A stretch of DNA of 64,000 nt from Puccinia triticina (taxonomy: Eukaryota > Basidiomycota > Pucciniomycetes > Pucciniales > Pucciniaceae), in assembly GCF_026914185.1 (NCBI RefSeq), contig NC_070569.1, positions 5,022,001 to 5,086,000 on the forward strand. The letters run 5' to 3'. The first letter of the stretch is position 1, and each line of letters opens with the position of its first letter. Under the pieces are notes generated by a model. The model was given only the letters and a program-made list of their open reading frames with translations. It made no database searches and was not told the DNA's origin. The translations under genes were made by a program, and so were the position numbers. Shown here in pieces: positions 1-12,440 of the stretch.

Positions 1-149
1 TGTCCACTGTTGGTTGACCTTGTGAGCTACTGGGTCTGGACTTGTGAGCAGCTGATATATTGAGGTGTAATAATTTTAATTACAGGAGAATGTTTATATC
101 GGTTTGCCAAACACCACCGGTATTTCATTTATATAATTGTGAAATATCT

Positions 150-400
150 GTGAAATATATTAACGGTTTAACATTAAGCGGACCGACGCGCCCACCAAAA
201 ACAAAAAAGGCAGCATTCCGCCCCCCAGATTTGCAATAAACTACAGGTACCAATTGCCCTGGATTGCTTGGCTCTTTAAGCAATTGGCGCCGAGCAAGAG
301 CCAAGCAATGACAAGCAATCATCTACACGCCGCCCCATTTTATACTTTTCCCCCATATCTCAATTCAAGTCAGACAGAAAAGATTATTTCCTTTTCCCGT
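150..400. repeat. Dispersed repeat, copy 1
   Basis: This segment shares an extended diverged match with 59535-59760. Shared blocks include GGTTTAACATTAAGCGGACC, GCAATTGGCGCC and a TATACYTTTCCCCCAT block. I see no coding content. It may be the end or promoter of an unidentified transposon. Confidence 0.55.
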
Positions 401-2675
401 CCCACTTGCACTGTCACCTTTCCACATGAAATTCATCCCTCAAAAAATGTGAAACTGAGTCCTCTTTGCCAACCTTGTAAATTGATTGTCTTGCCGGGAT
501 GGGATTTTTCTCCAATGGACTATGAGACCGTGTCCAGGATAGGATCATTCTCCAATCCTGAATAAGTAATTCCTGCCTCAGTTTGATGATCTCAAGCTGT
601 TTCCACTTCTTTATGTATGTACCCTTCTCCAGGCTGACACCTTTTACGATGTCCCTCCAAGTCTGCCGGGTTTTTTGAAGACAAAGATTATGTGAATTCT
701 ACATACATAACAAAATCATAACCGCGCTACAACAAGCGGACCACCACTTAAGTAGATCCCAAAAAAATCTATGTCAACACATGTTTGTTAACTACACTGA
801 ATAGGTCTGTAGAGGATCCAACTTGGAAAACGGCCAAATTGTCTGGAAATGTCACTTGTGACAGAGCTACATACAACCATGGAACTCAGTTTCCCATTTT
901 TGGGGGAAAAATTTCATGCAAGGTTATGGATGTGAGAGACAGGGGAATCATTGATTCCAAATGCAGACCTTGCCTATGTTGTGTATTTGTTGGGGTGTTA
1001 CACCTTCCTGGCATAATATTATAAGGATAACTGCCTGCATACATTTCTTGTATTAGCGGTCAATGAATATTACACCAGCAGTCACAGGGAGGCGTAGCCG
1101 CCCATAAACCCTAGTTGCTGATTATATCAGTGACAAATGGGAAGAACAAGAAATCTCCCAGATCTCAGATCACACCTCTCCCATCTAAATTAAGAGCTCC
1201 CCATCAAAATTACATGATCTAAATTCTCATGAAGTTTACTGCAGCAAACTTTAAAGCTTATTCAAGAAGATTATGACACACTAAAATAATAGTGAATATC
1301 CTAGATTTTATTTACAGGAGGGCAGCCCTTCAAGCACCTGTGTAATTGTCTTTTCATGTTACATATTACATATACCCTCCAAGGTCTGCTTACACTTGTG
1401 TGAGAGTTCCACACCATCCTAGGTGGAGACAGTTGGGGGAAGGGAAAAGTGTGCTGTGCACTGCCTTCATTGTGGTCTGGAAAAGAATCCAGATTGGTGA
1501 ATCAGAAAGATAGTGTTTGGAGGGGGGTATTTGTTCAGTTGAGAAGACAGGGGTGGATTCTTTTGAGGCATAGGCCAAGCATAATCTCATCTACCATGCT
1601 GCGGACTTGGACCAAATGGTTCTGAACCTAGATGATGAGACTGTGCAACCCTGTAGATTTAGGCCATGTTTAGCAGTGTGATACTACAAAGCATAATGCT
1701 TAAAACACACTACCCTTACAGATTGTAAAACACATTTTTTAGGATAAAATTTTGTAAGTACACTGTCATAAAGCTTTACAGTTTACTTCAAATTGATGAG
1801 GCCAAAAAATGTTTTTTTACGTATTTGTAAAGGGAAATTCCACAATTAGTTATTGTGTAGTAATGATGCTGCCAAACATGGCCTTAGTATTTCAACCATC
1901 TACCTTCCCTTTTGTTTTCCTTCATCTCAATCATTGCTCCAATCATCACTTAAACTCCATTCACTTGGTCTCAGGTATGCTCCACACTTTCTTCATACTG
2001 TTTCACGGCCTCACCCCTCTCATTGTTTTCTTCTCAGGTGTGCCTCCACTATTTCTGAGCTTAATCAGTGTGTTTGTGTTACTCACAGCTACATATTTCT
2101 GCTGCATCAGCCTCCCCCTTTGTTGTCCATTAAGAAATTCATACATTTTGGTTACTATGTTCTGGCCACGTTTTCCGGGGTCCTGTCAGTGCTGAATTTT
2201 CATTGGATTGATTTCTCTGTGGGAAAGATTGCTTATTGGTGAGACTTACAACCATGAGCTACATAAGTAATATTGCTTGTGAAGACCTCGAGCGTAGAAG
2301 GATGAGAAGATAAATATTTACATACATACAAAAATGGATTGAGTGATCACCGACCCACCAGCCTCAGGTATTTGCCGTCTCCGGCTCTGCATCAGATGAG
2401 TACTTATGTCCCATTCTGTGACATTCAGCCTTATCCCGGCCGTATGCAGGAAATGAAAGATACGAGTGTTAATCTTGGGTTCCCCAAACTCGGTCAATCA
2501 TTACTTTCAGCATCTCTTCAAGTTCAACAGTAAAGTAACGGAGATTGGGGAAGAATCCTAGAGAAGAATTTTTTCCAGAGCTTCCCTGCCAATCATCTGG
2601 AGATTTGGTGCACAGAGCACTGCGGCCAGGCTGCCAGTCTACACAGGAATTTCGGCCGTCTGACACAACTCTAGC
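401..2675. other. Intergenic region without recognised features
   Basis: The region is AT-rich. The open frames at 1809-2242 are low-complexity and lack any recognisable motif. I see no gene, RNA or clear repeat, apart from a short GC-rich hairpin near 1085-1110 that resembles one at 61845-61870. Confidence 0.45.
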
Positions 2676-3203
2676 TTAACTAAGCCTCTTGAACGGAGGG
2701 TCCGGGGGACCCCGCCCGGAGGGCTCTCCGCAGGAGAGGCTTATGAGTTATGTCTTGATTTAAGCAGGAGCAGAAAGGATCTGCTACACTAAAAATCCCA
2801 ACCAATATAGAAAAACTGAATACACAGAGCTGTAGGTTCTGTTCTTGCAATCAATTTGAGCCACTTATCTATCTTGTAGCCAGAAAAACAACTCCTGGAG
2901 TCCCAAACAAGTGGAGCCTCATTTGGAAGACTTGTGCATTTTTGATCTTTTGAAAAGGTCAACAGATTGAGATAGAAAAAATCTGAGTAGACCAAAATGT
3001 AGAGAAAGAAAAGTAGCATAGGGTACAGATAGGGCATATTGGTGGAGAGGCTGGGGGAGGAGCTATAAAAATTTTAAAAACCTCTCAGCCAAATGAACTT
3101 TCTGCTCCCGCGTAAAATTTGGGATAATGCACAAGTCCCTCCCTGCGGGAGGGGCGGCTTCGCCGCCAGCCACAGCGCTCCCACCAGGGGGGACTTGTGT
3201 TAA
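2676..3203. mobile_element. TTAA-bounded hairpin-capped element, copy 1
   Basis: The element is bounded by TTAA at 2676-2679 and 3200-3203. The left end carries CTAAGCCTC and folds back on GAGAGGCTTA near 2733-2743. The right end carries CACAAGTCCCTCCC (3130-3143) folding back on GGGGACTTGTG (3189-3199). Subterminal inverted repeats containing GGAGCAGAAAG lie inside both ends. It has no coding capacity. TTAA boundaries recall piggyBac-type insertion, but no transposase is visible and the class is inferred. Confidence 0.55.
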
Positions 3204-3915
3204 GTTAGGACACAACTTGACTGCTGGCCCAACACTGAATCAAAATATTATAGCAGGGAGGCGGTAATCCGAATTCATGATTTGGCCTTGGGCGTGGGAG
3301 CTGAGAAGAGTGGAGAAAGCTCTCAAAAATAGGTGCAGATGTGATGGTCGTGGATAGACTATAGTTGTGGATGTTGCGGACGAGCATGAGTGAACAGGTG
3401 ACCACAATGAAAGGCAGAAAGCCTCCACTTTTCCATTAACCTTTTGATTGTCATCAGGGACAGGTCCTGTCCTGTCCTGTCCTGTCAGTCAGGTCACATG
3501 TTAGATTGCAGGCCAGAGGGTTTACTGCAGCTTGGACGATCTGCGTCGATCTGCGAGTCTGCAGATGGAAGACCAACCTGCGACCCACGAGGCAAAGCTT
3601 ATCACCCCGAATCCTTGCGAATCGTTCTATCATTTGTTATTATTTATGAAATTATGTTAATGTAACTTTGAGAACAGGGGTCCGGCATGTCCGACGGCGG
3701 ATTTTATGCTTTGCGGGGTCTACAATCCATGTACAGAGAGTCGAAGAACCTAGGCGGTGGCCGGATGGGTTACGTAGTTTGGTTCACAGGCTGGGTAGGA
3801 CTGCAAGGTCTTCGTCGAAGAAGACTCCTAGGACTGCGAGGACGAAGACTTGAACAACCTTGCCTGGCAAAACTTGCGGGAGCTTGCCCAGGAAGATTGC
3901 CGAAACTTGAAAACA

Positions 3916-5240
3916 ATGTCTGATTCGACCAAAAGCTTGACGTTAAAGAAGACCTGTGAGCCTGTTCAACTGTTTATCAACCGATCTCATAGAGATTGAC
4001 TAGAGTTCCGTCTGTCCACCAACTGTTCTGATTTTGACCAGCTCTGGTCGTTGCGACGCTGAGAAGGCTAATCGACAAACATCATGTCGTGTGCCAAGTG
4101 GACCCTGCTGGGGCCGAAAGACAAGCTGCGTCGGCCAGTAAAATCGACGGGAAGGCCGCCCTCCTAAACCAGATACTGTCGAGCTTTCTACCTTCGTTGA
4201 GGGATCGGATATCTGCTCTCTCGCTATCGCTAGACGCGTCCAATTTACAAGAGGATCCCATCTCGCAGCTCGAACTAATCCTAAAGAACCTATCAAGCCT
4301 TGACGATACGCTGGAAGCTATCCAATCATCCATTGCCACGATTTCCCCACAACCATATATTACCTCGCCGGCCACATGTGGGACCGATGACTATAAATCC
4401 AAAGAATTGAAAGGATTTCGGACGACTCGCATGCTGTGGAAATTGAACGAGCTGATCAACGATAAACTCTGCGAACTATTCCTTCAAACGTCGATCGAGC
4501 TTATCCAACGTTGGGAGTTTGTACATTGCCAGCCATATTGCTCTAAACGTCTACGCTCCTTGGCTAACAAGAGGATGGAGCTGAACAGGCTAAGAACGTC
4601 CTTATGGAATTTCATCGATAACCTAGTACAATGGTCGAAACGCTCCGATTTTGATATTATGAAGGAAGAATGGCGGAAGGAAGCGCATGTGCTAGATAAT
4701 GCATTGTTGATAGTGCTTGAACTGAGCAATCACTCCGGAAAGGGTTGCGATTCGACTGAGGTATCGGACGATCAGTCAGACCGCGACGTTCCAAGCGAGC
4801 AGGTAGTGAGACTTGCCAACTCGGCACTCCCGATCATCAAACTAACCAGGCTATTTATGAAAACATTATGCAGCCCACTCGCCAATCCATTGCCGTTCAC
4901 TTTATCTCCCGACATGAGCTCCGAGCAGCTCGAATTGCTTTTCAGGACTACCGCCACATTCCCCGCAAGCGTCGTGAACCTGGGAAATTGCCTAAGGGCG
5001 GCCGACGATGCAGACCATCGCCCCGAGTTCATCAGCGGTTTTGTTCATGTAGTCAACTACGCCAGAAGATACCTTCAATCATCTTTAGACATGTTGGATC
5101 GCCATCGCGAGCCTCCTTCCAGCCTTGAGATAGATCATTCTTTGTCCGCAAACAACTTCAAGCTGTGGTCTCTTACATTTCATGGGCTGTTCCTTGTGGC
5201 CACTCAAAACTTCGTGGACATTATAGACTCATTCAAATAA
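3916..5240 (+). CDS. Hypothetical protein, two exons, 412 aa
   Basis: I do not recognise the function. Exon 2 is open from 4042 to the stop ending at 5240 but has no in-frame ATG near its beginning. A short exon 3916-3955 begins with ATG in a good context (A at -3), ends at a GTGAGC donor, and joins in phase 1 through an 86-bp intron (acceptor GACCAG at 4041) to give 412 codons. The protein looks soluble and largely helical, has no signal peptide or membrane segment, and carries an acidic, serine-rich stretch around residues 245-265. The C-terminal half contains the segment PFTLSPDMSSEQLELL. I have the impression that such proteins belong to expanded rust-specific families, but I cannot verify this. 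The gene converges on the phospholipase B gene, leaving about 670 bp between the two stop codons. The open frame is well supported; the first exon is a prediction. Confidence 0.7.
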
Positions 5241-5909
5241 GTTTATTCCTAAACTACCTCATGCCCCAAAGTCATTCTGGTATAAATTCTGTACCTTCCA
5301 GACGATTATTGTTTGAATCCATGTCGAAACCTTTAACATCAAGATTACATTAAGGAGTTTGATCCTATGAAAATCATGCGTCCGTTTCCATTTGTGAGCT
5401 GTGAGACTGTGGCCACTGCTATCATGAGCTTTCACACCCAAACTGGTTTGTCTTATGAACTCACTCTCTTGTCCAACCATTCATAAATCCAATCATTTAT
5501 CAATCCAGTCAGTGCAACACCAGCCCCAAGTCCATGTCGATGCCCGCCCGATGATCAATCTACAGTAGATAGACGTGTAGAACTGACGATCATCTGAGTT
5601 TTTATGTAAGCAAACTTTGCATTTTGGAATGGGGTTTATTAATTTTTGATACAGGGTAAAATTGAGCATTTTGAAAGCACGAACAAAAATAAAAACATCA
5701 AAAGATGATCGAAGTTAGGACATATTGTCCTAGGGGAAAAGCTCTAAATGAAAGCTATGAAGATATATTTCCGCTTCTCAAGAAATTGAAATATCGAGAT
5801 CATATATGAACAGTTTATAATTGATTGAGAAGAGCTGATGTGCAACTTATCAAGAGAAAAAGTGATTTACTAATTGTAGTTTTGAATTTAAGGCACGGAA
5901 CGGGGAAAA
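5241..5909. other. Intergenic region between convergent genes
   Basis: This AT-rich stretch separates the ends of the unknown 412-residue gene (+) and the phospholipase B gene (-). It should contain both 3' untranslated regions. I see no repeat, open frame or RNA gene in it. Confidence 0.6.
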
Positions 5910-8766
5910 TCATCTGGCGGCGCAATACATGTCGAAGCAGCTCTGACATTGTGCTGTCCGCCTCTTACCGTTCCTCTTTTGCTGTTTGTCGATAAGTGCA
6001 CAGGCCAGACAGATAGACCATTCAATCGAGCTCGATGGCCCAGCACGGTCGAAGAGGCCCTGCATGTCTTCGCTCATCGAGTTCGATGATGCCCGCGTCT
6101 GAGTTGCCAGTGCAAAACCATTTTTGAAGTAGCCATCAATGTCCGTATTCTTGAGACGTTCCATTACATTCCCGATGAAAAGGTAGGAAATCAAGCGCAT
6201 TAGACATTGCAGAGTAATTGTGACCAAATCGTGCTCGCCAACACAAAGCAAAAATAAAATGAAATTTTACATACACTGTACTGCATTTGTGTTGTGGGCG
6301 CATCCGTCGGCGCAACGATAAAGTAGTTGGGAAGATAGATTAAAAGAGGGCAGGCTTGGTCGCATCCAAAAAATACCGGCCGCTTGTTGTATCCCAATCG
6401 AGAGAAGTTCCCACCATATGGATCAGGAACTCTTCAAGAAAGAACAAAAAAGGTGAAGGGTCTAGGTTCAGGTGAGGAGCAGCGAGTCAGAGGTGGGTCG
6501 GAGAGCTCGATGACATACGTGGGGAAGGGATAGGCGGCATAGTCCGGCGGGAGAATCTTCCGATAAGAAGCGTAGAGGCTGGTGCCGTTGGGATCTGAAG
6601 CGCGAGTAAGGATTTCATCGACTCGGTCGACTCTAGAGGCAAAGAAATCGCAAGCCATGCTTACAAACTCGGGATTTGACACTTGGCTTGGCTCGGTTCT
6701 GGGTGTAGATAAAGGCACATCGCTCTCAAAAATTGTTTGCTACTTGTCTCACCAGTTTTATTTTTGGATAGCGGGAGAGACTTACCGAGGAATCCACGGT
6801 GATGATCGCATCGAGGTTGCGACTGGGTTGGATGAGCGGCCATAGAGGAATCGTTTCGCCGGACAAACTCGAGTCGGCTAAGTACAGGTTTTCGTCGTCT
6901 TTGCTGGGGTATCCGCCATCCAGCCCGAAACCTAATCCAAGACCTTGGAATGGGTTGGGAATGATTGCTTCATCATAAACATTCCGGGTCATGAAATTCA
7001 TGAACTTGTGAATTAGCGCCGCCCAAATTGGGTCATCGCTGGTCTTCTCCGAAGTGGAGAAGATGTTACTGCTCGTGGCCTGTGATTCATGAGGCTCATC
7101 AGCAGAGGATACCAATCCTGAATTTTGCTGAAACTGCAACCGACCATTATAAACCTAGATATAAATATAATAACAGCTTGTCAGTGGGTGCCGGTCTTGT
7201 AACTTCTCACCACCGTGGACCTACCCCATTGACTCAAATCCCACCACACATCGATCGCCACGAGAAATTTGGCCTTGGTTAATCTTAGTGCCTAAGAACT
7301 GGACAGGAATGAAAGCGTTGAGACTGGGATGCCATGTTCCAAACTCTTCCGGGGTGAATTCATCTGGGCATCAAGTGGGTTGCAAACCAAGTCAACATCG
7401 GACGATAGGTATATTGATAATAGATTGCTGGTCGAAAGCCATGATTGAAACAAGTAAACTCACAAACAGGATTGTCAAGCGTCATTTCTTCCTTTCCATT
7501 CTCGCGCGAAGTAGCTGTTATAATGATCTGTTTTTTTGGTCAGGTGAAATTGGTTGTGGATCATACGAGAAAAGGTGAATGGACATACAAAGGGAGCATA
7601 TCGACTTTTGAAACCGGGTAAGTCCTTCACCGAAGACAAGAGTACAGCATTCGCATGGTGGGTTGTGTTACTGCAAATTGAACGGATTCAAATCATGCTT
7701 GATTTTCGGTACTAACTTTACAAAAGACTTACATGGTATGATCAACTATCAATTGAGCCCAAGCGCTATTTTCAAGACAATTTTGTCGTTCCAGTCAATA
7801 TTGTGGCTCATCTGTTGGCTGTCAATCATGCAAAGTTTAAATCCTCACTCGACAATGCTGACTGGAAAGCCTGCCATTGCTTTTTGAGAAGCTGTCTTCA
7901 GGTCCCGGTGGATTTGCTTGAGGATTGCGATATCGTAAATCGCATCCGGTTGGGTCAATTTCCATACTGTTTGGTTCAATGAAGTGAAGCTTGGGAAATT
8001 TGCAGTTGCCCAACTTCCCAACAACCACGAAGCTCTGAAAACATCAGGAAGTAGAGTACACCAGTTAACCTTTTGGGTTGTCCGACATTCTTGATTGACT
8101 TCCATGATGATGATGATGACGAAATGCCCATACCCCGAAAGACCTGCGGCATAATTTGCCAGTTGCAAAATCCCGCCAGTCTTGGCCTCGACCGCCGCGG
8201 GGTTGTTGCTGTCGAACGCATTAAGTATTCCGGCGCCCACTAGGCCTGCTCGAGCTCCCCCGCCAGAAATCGCGAATCCAAAGTTGGGCAAGGTGACAGC
8301 CGGGGTACCACCTTTATGTGTGGCTTCTGAAAGAAACTCGTCAACGTTGAATCCCAGGAGGCCGGCATTCTCAAGATAAGTGCGCCAGAGGGGTAGAGAT
8401 TTTTGAGCCTTAGACAGGACGTATTCTGCTTCTCCGGAGTTGAGTGGTCCCTTTTCAAATTTTTAAAAAAAATGTAATGATTATTCTGATCGGTCAGCTT
8501 ATGGGATCCTCTGAAAATTTGACTATAAAACTAACATGAACTGAAGGCTGCCGGACCAAGACTTTTTCGGGGCAAGGTCGACGGGAGGGAGCGTATCCTC
8601 CACTAGGGGCGGTCGGGATGGCTTCATCTCTTTTGAAAAGTCGCCTTCCGTCTAAAATCTTGTTTAATTGGGGACGAGGGAAGCTGAAGCTGATGGAAAC
8701 GGAGTAGTGGCTAATGCCTGCGCCCAAAATAATGGTCACCAGTACCTGCCATGAACGGCATCGCAT
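5910..8766 (-). CDS. Secreted lysophospholipase / phospholipase B, 11 exons, apparent frameshift
   Basis: Fungal phospholipase B hydrolyses acyl chains from phospholipids and lysophospholipids, usually outside the cell. Exons on the minus strand: 8766-8536, 8450-8134, 8034-7849, 7765-7733, 7670-7589, 7527-7464, 7363-7225, 7154-6786, 6724-6519, 6431-6275, 6233-5910. The N-terminus is a hydrophobic signal peptide (about residues 1-24), followed by the family block GGYAPSRRPCP. The oxyanion motif SGGGARAGL lies at residues 139-146 (Arg144). The nucleophile motif GLSGAS (Ser181) spans the exon 2/3 junction; most relatives have GLSGGS. The acidic motif NPF...LDGG follows in exon 8, and the cysteine-rich end CLACALIDKQQKRNG...CQSCF in exon 11. 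The C-terminus has no GPI-type tail, so the product is probably secreted free. Exons 7 and 8 join as SMGFIM and then lose frame: one base is missing near 7140-7154. All other junctions are in phase. It may be a pseudogene, an allelic defect or an assembly error. Confidence 0.87.
7135..7156 (-). other. Apparent one-base frameshift in phospholipase B exon 8
   Basis: The intron 7224-7155 has a GTAGGT donor, a CTGAC branch-like site and a CTAG acceptor, and splicing it yields GFIM, as expected after FESMG in this family. The downstream family sequence (NPF, LDGG) lies in the +1 frame relative to this junction. Exon lengths sum to 2108 nt, one short of a multiple of three. Confidence 0.6.
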
Positions 8767-9533
8767 GGTTAAGTTGTGAGAGGGGTAAGCGGGTTTGAAA
8801 CGCTTACCGGTGGTCCGCGTTGAAGGAAAAGGAGAAGTATAGGCTGTGCTGACGTAAATAGAGTTGTCCGTGTCTATTAGTAGGATTGATCTGTTGGCAT
8901 TATGTGGGTTTTAAGGAATGATGTATAAGAATTGTAATCAATTTTTCGGGGGACGAAGATATGGAATGATGATTCTAATGAAATCTTTTTTTCTGCAAGC
9001 TCTGCAGCCAGAAGTGAACATAGTGTTATGTCTGGTTGCCTGTTGGAGGCTCTGTATGCAGACGTAAGCGGGCTCCGACAAATGCTCTCTTCATGTTTCA
9101 AGAGTTGTCTCAGATGTGGTACGTCTCATTCAGAGCATACAAATACAAGTTTCAGATGGGAGCTTTTATTCACCAACTCCTGAGGCTCCAGTCAACCAGT
9201 GTTTCGGTCATCCCTCTTCGCGACGGAGGGTCAAATGTACATACCAACACCAAACCTGTCCCGCAATCTGCTCAATGCTAGTTCATAGAAATATCATGCA
9301 TACCTATTTTTTAGACATTTCTACGCAAGCAAGAGGGGAAAAGCGAACATGGACGTCCAGAGGTAGACAACATTGTGAGAATGCCGTATTACACATTATT
9401 CTCATAGCTTCATTGCCACTCAGCAGGCAACTCGACCAAACGGATGGATGGCATCTTATTTTCACTGGCTATGCACAGACGGAGTCGCCTAGACGCGCAC
9501 CGAATTTGAGGGAGGATGGCCGGGGTCTCCTGA

Positions 9534-9620
9534 CTTAACTAGTGGGACTGGGGGGTCCAGAGCACCCCAATGCGAAGCATCTCCCATTCCCAATCGGAGG
9601 CTTATGAGTTATCGGCATCC
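9534..9620. repeat. Solitary hairpin end, TTAA family (A-type)
   Basis: The stretch starts TTAACTAGTGGGAC and closes with CGGAGGCTTATGAGTTATC, which matches the inner flank of the left end of the 2676-3203 element (GGCTTATGAGTTATG). I found no matching opposite end within several hundred bases. Confidence 0.4.
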
Positions 9621-10310
9621 TTCCACGTGAGAGCTCCGGCAAAATCATGGCTTTGGCCGAATTTTTTGAATCAAAGTGACATTACGCGCACTCATTGTGA
9701 GGTAGCAAGCTGAAGTGCAGAGGACGGCTGAGAATCTCAGCTTCAATGTTATCTGGAAATGGTGAGAAGTGCACCAGAGGGCAATTCTTGCCATCCCCCA
9801 GCAGCGGAGGTGGTTGGAGGATATAATTTTGTATCTTAATCAACTCCACATGAAATTTTGGGGAATTTATATACGCAGTTCTGGCCAAACACTCAAAAAC
9901 GAGAAATTTTGAAATGGGAAAGGGAGGATAGTATGAGGAGGAAAAAAGATGTGATTGGCACCAAAAGGAAGAGAAAATTCAGGCCTTTAATCTGGCACCA
10001 CAGGCATGAAGTATTTGTAGGGGAAATGCACCAAAAAGGGGGGCGGGAAAAACTCCCACCAAAAGGGTGAAAGCCCTTACACCAAAATCTTGTGATTACC
10101 TGCAATTCCCTCCTTCAGAGGTTGCACTTTGCACCAGCCCAGGATGCCAGGGCCCTCCAAAGCGAGGGAATTGTGACAATTCAGGGGGTCTTGAAGTCAA
10201 CCTTTGGTGTAACCCTTCAGGTGCAAACTTGAGTACTGCCTCAAGCCATGGTTTCCCATGACTCATGCCTCTGAAAATAGACAGACTCCAAAGGACTCAG
10301 GATTCTAACT

Positions 10311-10395
10311 TAACAAAGTCCCAAATCAGAGGGGGGGGGGCATCCTGCAGGGACACTCCAAAGGAGGGACTTGCAGGCTATGTCAATCCCCTGGA
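10311..10395. repeat. Solitary hairpin end, TTAA family (B-type)
   Basis: It begins TTAACAAAGTCCC and closes with GGAGGGACTTG, like the left end of the 20352-20969 element. It contains a run of nine or more G. It is probably a truncated or diverged copy. Confidence 0.4.
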
Positions 10396-12119
10396 GAATT
10401 AGGAATTTTGTTGGGGAAAGTTTTAAAACCAATCTCAGGTGCCAGTGTCTGAAACTTTCTTTTCTCTAATTTTCATTTCTAGGAAAGTCTGATTTCTTCA
10501 AATCCTCAACCTCTCTAGTTGTTGAGTTGCAATGATTGTTGTAATATTATCAGAGTATGTTATAGCCAAATAAAAAAAAAGGACAGTGGAACGCCATTAC
10601 ACACCCTAAAAAAGATAGAATGAGATTGAAAGACTCTCCTTGGTGTTGGGTATCTTGTGTTCCCCTAGAAATTGATCACACAATTATTTGATGTGATGAG
10701 GTCCAAAACTGTGAAAGGGGTTAAACCCCCCAAGGGATATGGTAAATTGGGGATGAATTATTCAATATTGGTCTCCCCAAAATAATACATATTGGTCTGG
10801 GAGACCAATATTACCTTGACTGCCGCCGGTTGACCTTACTGCTGACATATTTCACGGGAGTTCTCATCCTCTCCTTGCATGTGATTGTGACAAGTGCACA
10901 GACCTCACAACAAAACAAAATAAGAGAAAGGAAAACAATGCCAGAGTGTAGCAACTTTGGAGCCAGAAACCTTGATGATTGATCTGAACATCAAACTACA
11001 CCCGCTGCAGACCTTGCAAACTGACCTGCCCCAGGAAATTCAGGGGCAGAACCTTGAATATCCTGCTCTGCATTCCCCCTCTTGATTCTTTGGATATCCT
11101 GAGACTTCTGCACCGGTGTGAACACTTACACCACACTGTCCAGTTCTCTCACGGCGTCGGAACCCCAAAAATTCCAACTTCCAACAGGACAACCCTCAAT
11201 CTGCAGTTCACCAATTTTCAGCTGATGTGCATTCCCAACATCATCTCCATCAAATGGGTCTTCCCTTGTCATATTCAGAAAAAAGATATTCAAGAAGGCT
11301 GAGGGGGCTTAGTATCATGTGACCTGCATGAAATTTTGCAACTTGGTGTTCAAGAATAAAATTTAACACTGAATTACAAAAGTGCATGCAAGTTTCACTT
11401 GGCCAACTTTGAAACCCCCTTTTTTATTGAGAGAGAAGGATAGAATAATCAGTTTGAATTTGGTTGGAATGAAGTGCACAAACACTTGGGGACCAGTTTG
11501 ATTAAGCTATTTTGGGAATCTTATGTCCATTCAACTGTTTTTGCCTGTCTGCCGGCCATCTCATGACTTAGAATCCATATTGGTTGTGAAAAAACTTTTG
11601 GGAAGACCCAAAGCGCGGTACTGCTTGGCTAATCCTTTGATGTTGATTGTTTTGTGTGCTTGTGGGCAAATTCAACTCTCAACCACATAAACAAGCTTTT
11701 AGCCATCCCAGGAGCATTTTTCTTCCTTCATTTCATTCCACTGATCAGTTTCTCCATCAGAACCTTGGCTTTATTTTGTTTCTTTGGCCATTCCATTTTC
11801 ATCAGCTCTCATTGTAACCACACATCCAGTTCCACCAGCTCAACTAATCCAAACCCAGCCAGTAACCTCTAAAATGTTGTCCAGCAAGTACTCTCAGGAG
11901 GATAACAATGAAGAAGTGAAAGACAGAGGCTCAAAGCATGGATCAAGTGGTGTTCTTAGCTCCTCCCCACCACATTCACCTGATCTGGCAGCGCACAGGA
12001 AAGTTACTGGTTGCTGTAGAAAAAAAGTTTGGTAAAGGTGTAGAAATGTTCCCTTTTGCCTTATTCAAGAATTTTTATCCTGGCTTGAGTTATTATTGAT
12101 GTCTTGGCTCTGCACTTCT

Positions 12120-12440
12120 ACAAATGATGGGCTGCTACGCTACATTTAGTCAGTATTTCAGCGCAGCGTAGCGGATCTAATCTAAAAATGACAGGGTTTT
12201 CCGTTAGCGGGCAGTGATTGCCCGCTACTGGTAACAGGCACCCCTTGAAACTACAGGGCCTCTATCGCCGCTATCAGCGGTAGCAGTGCTATTTAAATGC
12301 TAAAACAGCTGATAGCGCTGTTAGTGCCCGTTAGTGTAGCGTAGCTGCCCGTAGCAGGCGCTACAGCTAACAGCACACTACACAACGCTAAACTAGCGGA
12401 TAGCGCACATTACGGATAGTTTAGCGTTGTGGTAGCCAGA
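12120..12440. repeat. CGCTA-rich low-complexity repeat
   Basis: The segment is built of variants of GTAGC and CGCTA in both orientations and resembles the interior of the hAT-like element at 59987-60459. Its ends are degenerate, so I could not define a target duplication. Confidence 0.5.

Noticed and set aside
1809..2242. Two overlapping open frames of about 128 codons
   Set aside because: Both lie in the same pyrimidine-rich stretch, have no homology signal that I recognise, and overlap in different frames.
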